Shown in pieces: positions 33,660 through 44,979 of a DNA stretch of 64,000 nt. The notes beneath the pieces were generated by a model. It searched no databases and had not been told where the DNA came from. It saw only the letters and a program-made list of their open reading frames with translations. Position numbers and translations under genes: made by a program. The stretch is from the NCBI RefSeq assembly GCF_958298935.1, contig NC_084937.1:24809568-24873567 (forward strand). Direction: 5' to 3'. The DNA comes from Phragmites australis. Taxonomy: Eukaryota > Streptophyta > Magnoliopsida > Poales > Poaceae. Position 1 is the first letter of the stretch, and every line of letters starts with the position of its first letter.

Positions 33660-34021
33660 AAATGGGCCTTCAATTTGTGGACCGGTCGTCCGAACTATTT
33701 CATGGGCCTTTTTTGTGTTCTATACGAGCTACTACTTTCATGGGTGGAACAAATATATAATTAGGTTAGCCCATATCTGAATTTTCTTTTGATCGTAGGG
33801 CACAAAGGGTCAGTTTTTTAATGTTCCAGCCCAACTACATGCGCTCGACCCAACCTGCGAGTCGCTCAAAGAAAAAAAAAAGAAGAAAAGCTCCGGAGTC
33901 CTGAACCAGCTCTGCCACGGCGACCATCCTCTTCCGTTCGACTTGCGGCTGGCTCATCTTCACCAGTCGACTCGATCGCCGCCATGACCGCTGCTCTGAG
34001 GGAGCTCGAGTTCTCCAACAG
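33660..34021 (+). promoter_or_regulatory. orphan promoter-like region with a possible first exon
   Basis: Three GGGCC/GCCCA site II motifs (33663-33715, 33772, 33829) precede a GC-rich stretch with an ATG at 33984. It encodes MTAALRELEFSN and runs to a possible donor CAACAG|GTTTGC at 34021. Beyond about 34200 only AT-rich repeat DNA follows, and no second exon is evident. It may be the head of a gene whose body was lost or replaced. The peptide is too short to assign. Confidence 0.3.
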
Positions 34022-34204
34022 GTTTGCGCGTCTGCTCGCTCTGTCTTGCGATTTCTCACTGCAAGTGCAAATGCTGCTTCCTTTCGACCTGTTTCCTTGT
34101 GGGATCACTCTGCAGCCCTGCGACTGCAGAGAATGGTGAGTGAACCGTCTTGCCCTTTTGCCGCCGGCCGGCCGGCCTGGGGCTCGTGAAAGGGTGTCCA
34201 CCTG

Positions 34205-35325
34205 GGTTTAACTTATCGATGGTTACTACTCAAAATCACGGTAACTGAGTTTATCGTTTAGTATCAATAATAAAAACTGACCGGTTTTTTAATTTAAATA
34301 AAAAATTCAAATATTTTTTTAAAAAAAATTAGAGACAATTTTTAGATCTTCTATGATTTTTTTTTCAAAAATAATATCATTTATATCATATTCTATAGGA
34401 AGGAAGTTTGAAAAAAAAAGAAAACATTGAAGCGTGCAGGTTATTTATTATCATATGTTAATAAAAAACTTAACATATAAATACATATTTTTCTTGTGTA
34501 AGGAGTATCCTAAGAAGATCTTTAAAATTAGTTTCACTTCACTTAAAATTTTATTAATTTCTTTATAATTTTTACAAAGTTCACAATCATAAAAGTGAAT
34601 ATGTTAAGAAACAACACTATAAATAACTTTTTAATATCTACCATTATTTTTTCTATATAATGCATAGTATAAGTAAACTAATAAAAAGTGGTTTCACTAA
34701 TTTTAGAGGTGTGAAGAGTTAGTTATGAATTCATCTAGTTGCAACACATTTGCACAATCCTACATGTAACAATAGCTATTTAACTAGGTTAAGCAAATAT
34801 ATTTTTAAAAGACATAGAATCATGTAAGAAGACTAACAAAATTAATCTCATAATTTTTGGATTAGCAAAGAGTAAACTATGTATTTAACTAGGTTAAGCA
34901 AATATATTTTTCACAAAAAATATTTAATTTTTTATGAGTATAAATATTTTTATCATGTAGATCATATCACAAGGAAACCAATAAATTTGTTTAATTTTAT
35001 TTGAAGCTCAGATGAATTAGTTATTAATTTTACAAGATTGAACCATTTTTTAACTTCACTGCAATTTGAAAAAACCACTCAATAGATCGTTAAAACCGAA
35101 CTATTACTGACAAATTCAGATGGTTATCGAATTCAAAAATACAAAAAAACCACTCGATAAATCACTAAATACGTTTGATAACCGTAGCAAACTAATGGGT
35201 TACGTTGATTCAATCCAAATTTACATCAAATTTTAAATTTAATAAAGTAAATCTTAACGAATTCTTATAGAAATTTATCCAGTTATCCTGATAACTACTA
35301 TTTTGTCGTAACCGTCGGTGAGCAG
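34205..35325. mobile_element. possible AT-rich element with weak terminal repeats
   Basis: The left part 'atggttactactcaaaatcacggtaac' resembles the reverse complement of the right part near 35280-35320 ('ataactactattttgtcgtaaccgtcggt'). The interior is about 75% AT without coding capacity. No target duplication was established. Confidence 0.3.
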
Positions 35326-35329
35326 TTTT

Positions 35330-35545
35330 CGAGGTGCAGACGGTTCTACGAACTTGTTGTCCACTGCTCTGTCTCACTGTGCTTCGAGCTGCCCTCCTGT
35401 GAAACGCGAGGCTTGCGTGCCATGATGGATTATGGATAAAGCTTAGACTGAATCATGCACCTTGACGCGACATGCCCACAGGCCCACAGTTGACAGTACA
35501 TCTCGTGATTGATGAGACATCTATAGCCGTGTAAAACGAATACTC
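35330..35545. repeat. relic of the methyltransferase-array 3' flank
   Basis: It shares a series of blocks with 43430-43680 (downstream of copy 1) and 48630-48700 (downstream of copy 2): 'ctgtctcac.gtgctt', 'gagctgc.c.cctg', and 'tgatgagacatctatagccgtgtaaa'. It lies upstream of copy 1, where no gene copy remains. Confidence 0.45.
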
Positions 35546-35568
35546 ATCACTTTTGAGTACGTTAAAGT

Positions 35569-37539
35569 ATCCTAGACAGAGGGGGGAAATGCAAAATTAT
35601 GAGAAACGTACTAGTAGAATGTGAAGTGTTTGAAAACAAAGGCTAAAATATAAAAATAGACAATATACGTCAATGTATTTATGAAAATAGATAATATATT
35701 GACGTATTTATAAATCTAGTATCTGTATTCGACACTTAAAATCCGAAAACTCAATTTCAGTACTTAAACTACGAAAATGCATCAGGCCCACTGATTTCGG
35801 CACTAAAGTGCCGAATATAGCACTATTCACCGTATTCGGCACTTTAAATACCAAAAACGCTATGTATTTGGCAAGTGAGGCACCAAACCTGCCGAATACG
35901 GCTCTGCCGTGCGCGCTCCAGAGAAGCTAGCAAGCTACAGTAGAAGGAAGAAAGTAGTTAAAAATTCATGTTTTTTATTTAACTCACGATTTTATTTGGG
36001 AGAATAAAAATAGTCCAAAATTTTTAAATGTTTTCATGAGCAAAATAGAGGTCACTAGAATTCCGTTTTAATTGATTTGATCCAAAAAGCATGAGCCAAT
36101 ATTTAATTAAAATTCTCTAAATAAGCTAACTTTTATAAATTCTAGTAATTTTTAATGTCTCAAATAAATTCTCAAAAATCTAGAAAAAATCACTAATATT
36201 CTTGTAATGTGATGTACTAATTTATAAAAATATTTCCAACCCTATATTATTTAGTGAAAAATTGAGTTCCTTTATAATGATCCATTTATATGCATTCTTA
36301 TCATTTCATATGATATTATCTTTTTGATTCAATTTGAATAAAAATAAATGCATATATTCTCTTTTAATTCATTTCATGTGATATTCTCTTTTGTGAAGGA
36401 TGACCGTCCTTGTTGTCATGGCTGGAGTGGTGTGAAGACACGGCTGAGGAGATGAAAAGCATGACAAGGCAAGAGTATGTTGCACACTTGCGAAGGTGTT
36501 TCGATCTACCGAGGAGTGACAAGGTTTGGTTGAGCACATTTTGCTTTCTTAGTGCAGACAATAAAGGTGCATGAAAAAACAATCTCAATATGTTTATGTT
36601 GACTGCATCACATGAAAAGAATATTAGCACATCTCATTGTCAAATGTGCTGGGTGAGCTTGAAATGATAAAAGAGAATATCACATGAAATGAATTAAAAA
36701 GAGAATATCACATGAAATGAATTAAAAGAGAATGTATGCATTTATTTTTATTCAAATTGAATTAAAAAGAGAATATTATATGAAATGATAAGAATGCATA
36801 TAAATGGATTATTATAAAGGAACTCATTTTTCACCAAATAATATAAGGTTGGAAACATCTTTATAAATTAGTACATCACATTAGAAAAATATTAGTGATT
36901 TTTTCTAGATTTTTGAGAATTTATTTTAGCATTAAAATTGCTAAAATTTATAAAAGTTAGCTTATTTAGAGAATTTTAATTAAATATTGGCTCATGCTTT
37001 TTGGATCAAATCAATTAAAACGGATTGCTAGTGACCTCTATTTTGCTCATGAAAACGTTTAAAATTTTTGGACTATTTTTATACTCTCAAATAAAATCAT
37101 GAGTTAAATAAAAAACATGAATTTTTAACTACTTTCTTTCTTCTACTGTAGCCTGATAGCTTCTCTGGAGCGCGCGCACGGCAGAGCCGTATTCGGCAAG
37201 TGAGGTGCCGAATACGGCTTTTGGCATCTCACTTGTCGTATCTATAACATTTTTGGTATTTAAGATACCGAATACGGTGAACAGTACCATATTCAGTACT
37301 TTAGTATTGAAATCAGTGGGCGCGACGTATTTTCGGAGTTTGAGGTACCGAAATCGAGTTTTCGGATTTTAAGGTGCCGAATACAGATGCTAGATTTACA
37401 AATACACCGATATATTGTCTATTTTTTAAATACGCTGACGTATGTTGTCTATTTTTATATTTTAGCTTTTGTTTTCAAACACTTCACATTCTACTAGTAC
37501 GTTTCTCATAATTTTGCATTTCCCCCCTCTGTCTAGGAT
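35569..37539. mobile_element. 2-kb long inverted repeat (foldback/Pack-TYPE-like element)
   Basis: The left arm 35569-36394 is the reverse complement of the right arm 36669-37539, with roughly nine of ten bases matching by eye. The outermost pairing is ATCCTAGACAGAG with CTCTGTCTAGGAT. The right arm is longer mainly because of a 28-32 bp tandem duplication at 36672-36730. Both arms contain repeated TGCCGAATACGG-type words. The loop (36395-36668) carries an AP2 gene fragment. No target duplication was found next to the ends, so superfamily is unassigned and an inverted segmental duplication is not excluded. Confidence 0.9.
36443..36524 (+). pseudogene. captured AINTEGUMENTA/PLETHORA-type AP2 gene fragment in the loop
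   Basis: 36443-36496 reads AEEMKSMTRQEYVAHLRR. This is the linker between the two AP2 repeats in the ANT/PLT/BBM group. One frame over, 36495-36524 reads GVSIYRGVTR, the start of the second AP2 repeat. The short piece normally between them (about KSSGFSR) is missing. The gap lies at a CGAAGG/CGAGGTG microhomology, which explains the frame change. AAG|GTTTGG after VTR fits the family's intron position, suggesting capture from genomic DNA rather than from mRNA. It encodes no functional domain. Confidence 0.75.
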
Positions 37540-38091
37540 TCTATTCACGCGGGAAGCCGTAGAAACCGCCCGCACAAGCGACAAAATATTCAGTATTATT
37601 TTTTAATTTATAATATTTGATTAAATTAATTTAAATTAAATTTTTATTCTCTCTATCCTCCCTCCTGCGGTGGGATTAATTTTTTTTTCAAACTTAACAA
37701 ATATTCGGTAAACGGAGGAAGTATTTAGATGTGCTACTGAGTAGCGTTTGAACAAGTAGTGTGTGCGTGACCAACATTGCAATGGTAATAAAATGCAGCT
37801 AGTATATACCATGTCACTGAAATGACAATAGATTCCAGGGCACGCGAGTATCAAAAGTAATCAAATTAACCAATGTGAATTTTTACGTGCTGCGTATTTG
37901 TAATTGAAAAACTAAAATGTATTTTTTCGATTTTACACACACATGCTACTAAGCACTCACACTATACTCTTAGTGAGTGTTTGTTACATCAGCCATGTGG
38001 GCCCCGACCACCAGAGCCCGCGGAAGGCCGACGCAATCCCCTCGCGTCGACGCTGTTTGAAACACAGTTCGACACTTGACTCGGGTCCACA
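37540..38091. other. 5' flank of methyltransferase copy 1
   Basis: AT-rich sequence leading into a GC-rich leader from about 37980. The leader is similar in blocks to the leaders of copies 2-4 (a 'gtgggccc..cc..' block and 'cttcgcctccatcgacggcgacgcac'). No TATA box is convincing. Confidence 0.3.
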
Positions 38092-38130
38092 ATGCTTCGC
38101 CTCCATCGACGGCGACGCACGCGAGCGCGC

Positions 38131-41100
38131 ATGGCGGTCGGGGTGCCCGCTTCGGAGGCAGTAGGGCGCGCCGCGGAGGCGATCGGCGGCGGGGACGGGG
38201 GTGAGGTGCCATTGGAGATTTATGGGAAGGAGGAGCTGCCAGCGGACGGGGTGCCGGCAGTCGAGGTAGAGGTGAAGAGGGAGGCGGCGGCGCCAGTGGA
38301 GCGGGCACCGGCGGCGATCGCAGTGGAAGGGGAGGAGGAGGGCCACGACGGCGAGGATAAGAACGAGGCGGCGGTGATTGAGGAGGAGGGGGAGAAATGG
38401 CTGAAGCATTACTCCTCTACGCAAAGCATACTGACTGTCGGCGACGGGGATTTCTCCTTCTCGCTGGCGCTGGCCACTGCGTTCGGCTCCGGCGCGAACC
38501 TCGTCGCGACGTCCCTCGACACCTATGGTTTGTCTACTTCGATCTCTTCCGCTTCCTCTTGCGGCGCGTACTAGTAATATGCGTGATCCCCTTGTTGGCC
38601 TTTCGCGCCTTTGATATGGCAATAAATGGAGACATGGATGGATGAATGCATTCAAGAATATGGTCTGCTAAATTCGACGATTCCGTGAGAATGTATCTTG
38701 TGTTGGTTAAAGAAGGATTCGACGCACTTTGCTCCGTGCAGATCAAGGTTATGTTAAAATGGGTGCCTGTACATTGTGGTGACAGAAGACCTATTGCATT
38801 GCAACATGATACCGAAGTTAATTTTGTAAAAGGAAGTCCTTTTTGCGCGATCTAGTGCTTCTTACTGCTAGAGATTGTATGTTATGGAAGGAACACACTC
38901 ATTAGAAAGGACTATTGCTACTTGGTTTTTCTGCCTTTCGCATTGTCGGACCCTGGAAATTGTAAATCGGTTGTACAATGTATGTTTATAACCCTTGTTA
39001 GTCTTAAAGTTGAAAGGGTCCAGGTTAGGTTACTCGTCTTATCTTTTGACATCTCTATCCGTTGATCTGTTCTCTAATCAACTGTTTGGAGTAACCTCTC
39101 TGTTGATTTCATATGGTTATTGCACCTTACAGCACAGCATATCCATTTATTATGGTTTTCATCAACTTCTTCGTGTCATGGGCAATAAAAAGATAAAGAG
39201 ACTCAAGCAATTGCTTTAGGACACCAATTGGATTAAAAAAAACTTAAATGAACCAGTGATAACATTAACATTCAGCAAAAGGAAAAAAAGTACCATATCA
39301 GGCCATCTAATAAATTTGTCCATATTTAACTTTCGGTTTCTTTAGGAAAATCTTGTCATCTTTCAATAGTTTTCTACTTTTCTAGTCTCGTATTTGCTTC
39401 AGTCTTACTTTGGCTTTGGGCCCATATGCATTGAGCTGATGTGCTTACCTTGTGATCTCGAAGGGATACTATGGTTTTTGTGATTTTGTGATCATTATCA
39501 GTTGTACATATCTATTTTCTCTGCATTTCTTATGGGAAATCCTCTTTTGCAGAGGCTCTGAGGGGCAAATACAGCAAAGCAGAGTCAAATATAATGGAGC
39601 TGAAAAGATTGGGTACCACAGTTTTGCATGGTGTTGATGCAAAAACAATGAGGTTTCACACTGACTTGAAGAACAAACGGTTTGATCGGATTGTCTTTAA
39701 TTTTCCTCATGCTGGCTTCAAAGGAAAAGAGGACGACATGCATATGATCAAGTATGTGCACTATCTCATTATATTTTGTTTGGCAGTTAACGTTTGATTA
39801 ATCCCTGAATTAAGATATTTATTCTTACTCTTCATATTCATTGGTTCATTGTCTTAGGGAGTTCCTTAACTCCAGAGTTGATTAAATATTCCTAAGGCTA
39901 CATCTGTATATGAAGGGTTATGTTCTTCTGTTTAAAAAACCTATGTGCAGAAGCAACATTAGATAGTACCCTAATGAAATTGCTTCCTTTTCATTTTTCG
40001 TTCTAACCACCATTGGTCACTGCCAAACTTGTTTTTCGAAATGAACTATCTTTTTATACTTATTTGTAATAAGCAACATCTTAAGTGACACTGGATAGAA
40101 TCTCAATGAAATTGTTTCCTCATTTTTTCATTCTAGCCACCGTTGATCACTGCTAAATTTGCTCTTCTACATGAATTATAGATATTTATACTTACATTAA
40201 GAATAAGTAACATCTTAGATATGTTACCTCAAGAAAAAGTTGCAGAGATCTTACATGTCCTCCATGGTCCATCAACTAGTTGCTTTAGATCTTGTGACAG
40301 TCAACAAAAATATCCCATGTGATAACCTTAATGCAAGAAGAATAAACTGAGATCATTATTTTGTTGGTGTTATGCTTTTGTGTATGTTTTTTTTTTTGCA
40401 GCAATTTATAGTAGTTGTTGTAATTTTTTAAACTGAGATCATTATTTTGTTGGTGTTATACTTTTGCATATGTTTTTTTTGCTGCAGCAATTTATAGTAG
40501 TTGTAATTTTTCAGTAGAAGCTTTCTCCATACATATGAAATAAGATTTATAAGTTTCACGGGAAGATTCATTTTCGTGCGACAGTGGCCGCAAAGTAGTT
40601 CTCTGATGGCAGTGCAGTTAAACAACACAGGAACCTTTTCGAAATTTACCATGCTGTTAGATTACGGCCTTCTTTTTCTTAGTTAAATTATTATTAACCA
40701 TCTGCTGTGACCTTCAGCTTGCACAAGGAGTTGGTGTGGGGCTTTTTCTGCAACGCACGCTACCTTCTTCGGCGATATGGTGAAATCCACGTTACCCACA
40801 AGATTGGTGGGGTATATGACAGATGGGATCTTGAGCACCTAGCCTCTGCGTGTTCTCTTGTTCTGGTTGTGAACGTTGGTTTTCAAAAAGAATACTATCC
40901 TGGGTATAACCAAAAGAGAGGAGATAGTGCAAGGTGCGATGAACCTTTCGATATAGGTGCTAGTTGCACATTCAAGTTCCAAATCGGAGACCTGAAGAAG
41001 CTGAAGAAAATGAATGGAAACAGGGCTGGTTCAATCTCAAACCTTGGAGGCAGTAACGTCCATCCTGGACACTTGGCAACTGACACAGGGCCATTTCATC

Positions 41101-41621
41101 CGCTTCCTCCTGTTCAAGAATGGCCTCGGCAACATTTTCCTTCACCAGTTAACACAGGTGGCATGCTGATACCTCGACAGCCTTACATAGTTGATCAATG
41201 GCAACAGCCAGGTTTTCCACTGAAGTCTGATTGCGTAGTGAGAGCCTTTCATCAGCACGACACTTTCCGTCCGATGCTCAGCATCCCAGGGCTATCGCTG
41301 AATGCTTTGCCCGCTCCAGCTCCAGGCGGCATTCCTTCACCAATGGGCAGAATCCCACGTCCCAATCTCCTTGCACCTCAGGAACAGCATTGGTATCAGC
41401 AGAGAACTATTGCTGATCCGCTTGGAAGCGATAACTACTCTTACTTCGCCCGCGAATACCAGAGGAGTCAGCAGAGGAACTATGATCTGCCGAGGCAAGT
41501 GATGCCCAGAGCAACCAGCTTTAACTATTCTGCCTTCTTGGAACGGCGCCACAGGGACAGGGAGCATGCTCAGAAGCAAGAGTGGCTGCGCAGGATGATT
41601 GCATTGTATGGTAGGCAGTGA
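38131..41621 (+). CDS. BMT5-like (DUF2431) methyltransferase-fold protein, array copy 1
   Basis: Exons are 38131-38527, 39553-39751 and 40718-41621, giving 499 aa. Donors are TATG|GTTTG and TCAA|GTATG; acceptors are TTGCAG and TTCAG. An in-frame ATG at 38092 would add 13 residues, but it is unique to this copy, whereas MAVG at 38131 matches copy 2. The acidic N-terminus precedes the domain: WLKHYSSTQSILTVGDGDFSFSLALA (SAM-binding motif I), then in exon 2 ESNIMELKRLG and FDRIVFNFPHAGF (motif IV-like). Exon 3 has LHKELV, YGEIHVTHK, YDRWDLEHLA and YPGYNQKRGD. A Pro-rich tail ends with QKQEWLRRMIALYGRQ. In yeast Bmt5 this fold methylates 25S rRNA uridine at N3; the plant subfamily ('At4g26485-like') has no proven substrate. 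Confidence 0.92.
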
Positions 41622-41706
41622 AGGATGCAGGATCTTGTGGAGGCGTGTGTAGGTTAGGTAGATCGCGAGAATAGAGGAGCTGGGCCTTTCTACGTTGGGT
41701 ATGACA

Positions 41707-41761
41707 AGTGTTTTGCGTTCCAGGCTTGTACAGGTACGGCCATTTAGTGTGGCAAAACACT
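41707..41761 (+). promoter_or_regulatory. 3' UTR hairpin, copy 1
   Basis: AGTGTTTTG and CAAAACACT form a perfect 9-bp stem around a 37-nt loop about 85 nt after the stop codon. Equivalent stems exist at 48349-48391, 54093-54135 and 62169-62211. Confidence 0.5.
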
Positions 41762-41994
41762 GACCACGACAGCAAGGAATTGCTATTTTCTACTGTCTGC
41801 AGTCCTTGGCAGCCAAACCTCCTTTCGCAATGGAGCTGTCTGAAGAGAGTTCCTTGATTATTTAGTTCCTTAGTTTGCAAGAAAGTATGGCTTAAGTTGC
41901 TTCCGGATTAACATTGGTCGGTCATATGGATCAAATACACCGACAGCTGAGTTAATTTGCTCAAAGGAGCCAGAGTGGGAAAAACACCATCGCA

Positions 41995-42068
41995 GAGAAC
42001 TTTGAGTTGAAGAATGTCGTCGCTGTACCTCTTTGAGAACTTTGAGTTGAAGAATGTCGTCGCAGTAC
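41995..42068. repeat. 34-bp direct repeat
   Basis: The block gagaactttgagttgaag + aatgtcgtcgcwgtac occurs at 41995-42028 and again at 42035-42068, with one mismatch. Nearby, 42655-42790 holds two further direct duplications ('actcactccatcacacgg' and 'gggtaagatc'). Confidence 0.85.
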
Positions 42069-42823
42069 GTGAAAACTTCACCCAACCCAAGCGACCCGAG
42101 CCACCGTCGTTGCTCCCAGGCCGCCACCGCTACTCTTTCTTGCCTGTCGCCCGAGCCGCCGCTGCAGCCACTCCTCCAGGCACGCTATCGCCCCTCCCGA
42201 TGTGCCGCTGCTCCGGCAAGGCCCACCCGACACCGTTGCGGCCCCTCCCGACATCGCTGCATCATCGACCGGTGCTGGACGGGGAAGACTTCCGTGGTGA
42301 CGACAGTACAACATCTGGGAGGCAAAACTGAGATGCGGAATGGAGTTGGGTGTCCTTGCGGGGCTTTTGGGGTGACGAATTGACACAAGACTCACCGGAG
42401 GAGGAAATCATGCGGTGGGGACTTCGGCCGGGGCGGAGAAAGAAACTCCGGCGGACCAGTGCGCGGAACAGTAGTCGCCGGCCGAGACGCTGCCACCGTC
42501 GAAAGAATAGGTCATCGGGATCGCAGGCTTGCGGTCGTCTGGAGGCGGCTCCGGTGCGCGCACTACGGATAGGGGCCAAGCAGAACCCAACCCATTTAAC
42601 CTGAACACGCCCAACCCATTAGTAGCTTGGGTAAGATCCATCTGTCGTTGCTGCTCACTCCACTCACTCCATCACACGGTCTACGTTGCAACATATATAG
42701 CACAAGTTAAGGTTGCAACATTTAATCTCGGCCATCCACTCACTCCATCACACGGTCTACGTTGCTCCAAGCTACTAATGGGTTGGGTAAGATCTATCTG
42801 GCGTTGCTGCACCGGCTTTAGAA

Positions 42824-43310
42824 CATTTCCAACGAAAACTTAAAAATTTATTCTTTATAATATTATTACAGTATTATTTAACACTATTACAGTATCTTAT
42901 ATTTTTTTTAATCTTCAACCGCTACCTTATTTTCTACATTTCATTAGTGCATCTCCAGCAGTTCCTGCAAATTCAGCTCGCATTACTATTCCGCCCAAAA
43001 GCTGATACTTTGCTGATTTCGCAATACTGTTTGAAGCTCCAGCAGGTACTCTATCCTGTGCTACAGGGATGCCAGTGGGTGCAGGCATACTCCAAAGTTG
43101 AGGATTCTACAATACTGTTTACATGTTCTGTAATACTGTTTGTAGAGTATGCACGTGGGTCCGAGAGGAGAAGGAGAGTAATAGAAAGTAGGAAATATAG
43201 TAGCTACTGGAGATAAAAAAAATAGAGGATACTGTAATAGTATTAATAAATGCTGTTATAGTAATATAGATGATGAAATTTTAGAGTATATACTGAAGAT
43301 AATCTTACTC
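42824..43310. mobile_element. MITE-like element with 'catctccagcag' terminal wording (approximate)
   Basis: AT-rich arms at 42824-42960 and 43190-43310 are roughly reverse-complementary (TATTACAGTATT against AATACTGTAATAG-like blocks). They contain the ACATTTCCAACG/CATCTCCAGCAG words common to grass MITEs. Possibly two nested elements; ends uncertain. Confidence 0.4.
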
Positions 43311-43807
43311 TTCTTTTTTTAACAATACAGTTATACTGTATAAACAGTGTTAAGAAGTTCGCAAATTTAGAGCAAGCTCGTTGGAACAAAAGGATAGTAC
43401 AGTATCAAGACTCGATTTTGGAGAAGCTGCCGGAGCTGACCTTAGCTTATCAAAGTGGGTCGACTGTCCTGTCCTATCTCACCGTGCTTTCAGCTGCTCC
43501 CCTGCAGGCTGCAGCGTCCCTGCCTTCGCTTTGCTGCCGTTCACACCGCACCACGGTGAGAATGCCCATGGCGTTAGTTCCTGGAAAACCTGGCAACATG
43601 ACAAGACGTTTTTTCCCGGATGCCTACGGTGAATTGGTGATTGATCGATGAGACACCCACAGCTGTGCAAATGACTAGATGTACCTGTGTAGTACAAATA
43701 ACAAATTAACAGATGGGGTAGTTTGTGCAGGAACAACATATTATCGTAACGAAATGCACCCAGTTTTGGAAATCCAGACAATGAATTTTGGCCTGGTGCT
43801 TTAATAC

Positions 43808-44327
43808 CATATATAATTCCTTATTTACCATTAAAAGGCAAGGTGATTCTTTATTTACTATTTCATTATTTATTTATTATTATTTCTAATTTTCATTTAT
43901 TTCTCACTACTTTCATCTATTCTATTTAAAAAAAACATATTTGCCATCGATAGCGACTGACAGTTAATCAAAGTTTAAAGCTATTTAGAGACCGAATCAT
44001 ACATAGAATATGATGTATTAGAGAGTTGTAAAAAATTTCTTTATGGTTTTATAGAGTTTTTAAACGCTAAATTTGAATCAATAAATTAGGAGATATGAAT
44101 TTCTGAAATCATATTGCTTTCTAACATTTGTGACTACAGGTCACCTTGTTATTTTCCAATCTATTTATCTACAACAGTAAACACAACAAATATGCATATT
44201 AAAATTAGAATGATGAAAGTGGCGAGTAATGAATGAAAATTAGAAGCAGTGGCAAAAAAAAAAATCATTTTGTGAAGTCTCAAATAGGAAATCACCTTAT
44301 CTTCTAATGGTAAATAGGAATTATCTC
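43808..44327. mobile_element. 520-bp MITE with 7-8 bp target duplication
   Basis: The left 'taattccttatttaccattaa' and right 'ttctaatggtaaataggaatta' ends are inverted copies over about 50 bp with indels. TTAATAC flanks both sides (43801-43807 and 44328-44334), extending to 8 bp with one mismatch, which suggests a hAT-type element. The interior is AT-rich without coding capacity. Confidence 0.7.
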
Positions 44328-44334
44328 TTAATAC

Positions 44335-44640
44335 TATCTTTGATCACAAATACTTATGTTTTGGACAAGATTTGATCAAAGTTTTCAAACTTTAACTATC
44401 AATACATTTTAAAATACTTGGTTTGGAAACATGAAAATTATATGGATAGATTTGGCTCGAAAAATACTTTCATAACTTATAAATTTATTGAATTTTATAA
44501 ATATATTATCGTAGAAAACAATGATCAAAATATATATTGGAACGTGTGTGGTGTCCAAAATATTATGTATTTTTTATGAGTTATGAAAGTAATGATCAAA
44601 ATATATATTGGAACCTGTGTGGAGTACAAAATTTCAGACG
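44335..44640. mobile_element. Stowaway-like MITE fragment
   Basis: It opens with 'ctttgatcacaaatacttatgttttggacaagatttgatcaaa', wording typical of grass Stowaway elements. The block atgatcaaaatatatattgg occurs twice (44520 and 44592). Ends were not resolved. Confidence 0.45.
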
Positions 44641-44979
44641 AGTTTGACCACATCCTATCTCTAGTTAAGCTTAATCTGTACACGTTTGTTTGTTCATTCA
44701 CATCAATACATCACGTGCGGAAGTAGCATTCCGGATTGTGAGATGTCCCCTATTGAGAAGCCACTGCCACTACCCAAGAACCAGCCAAGAACTCCATCCA
44801 GCCCAGGGTCAGAGCGAAGACCAAACGCGGGACACCCCTGACATGTGGGTCCCACCCTACCGAGACCGCAGCCGCATCGCGTCTCTCTCGCTACGTGCGT
44901 GTCGAAGCCATTTGAACCGAGTTGTGGGACACTTCGCACTTGGACTCGAGTCCAGCCCAGTCTCGGACCACAAGCGCGC

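Larger units (their letters stand above)
41622..42600. other. 3' flank of copy 1; GC-rich unassigned DNA
   Basis: It holds the copy 1 3' UTR with its hairpin (41707-41761) and a direct repeat (41995-42068). After that comes a Pro/Arg-rich-coding GC patch (42050-42600) with overlapping ORFs on both strands and no recognisable domain. The GC patch may be a 5' region of a lost gene. Confidence 0.35.

Noticed and set aside
35569..37539. Reading the inverted repeat as a standard Mutator element
   Set aside because: No 9-bp direct duplication next to the ends; the adjoining bases are part of the inverted pairing itself. Superfamily left open.
38092..38130. Upstream in-frame ATG of copy 1 as the main start
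   Set aside because: The base change making this ATG is unique to copy 1; copies 1 and 2 share MAVG at the later ATG, so the later start is preferred, though the longer form is possible.
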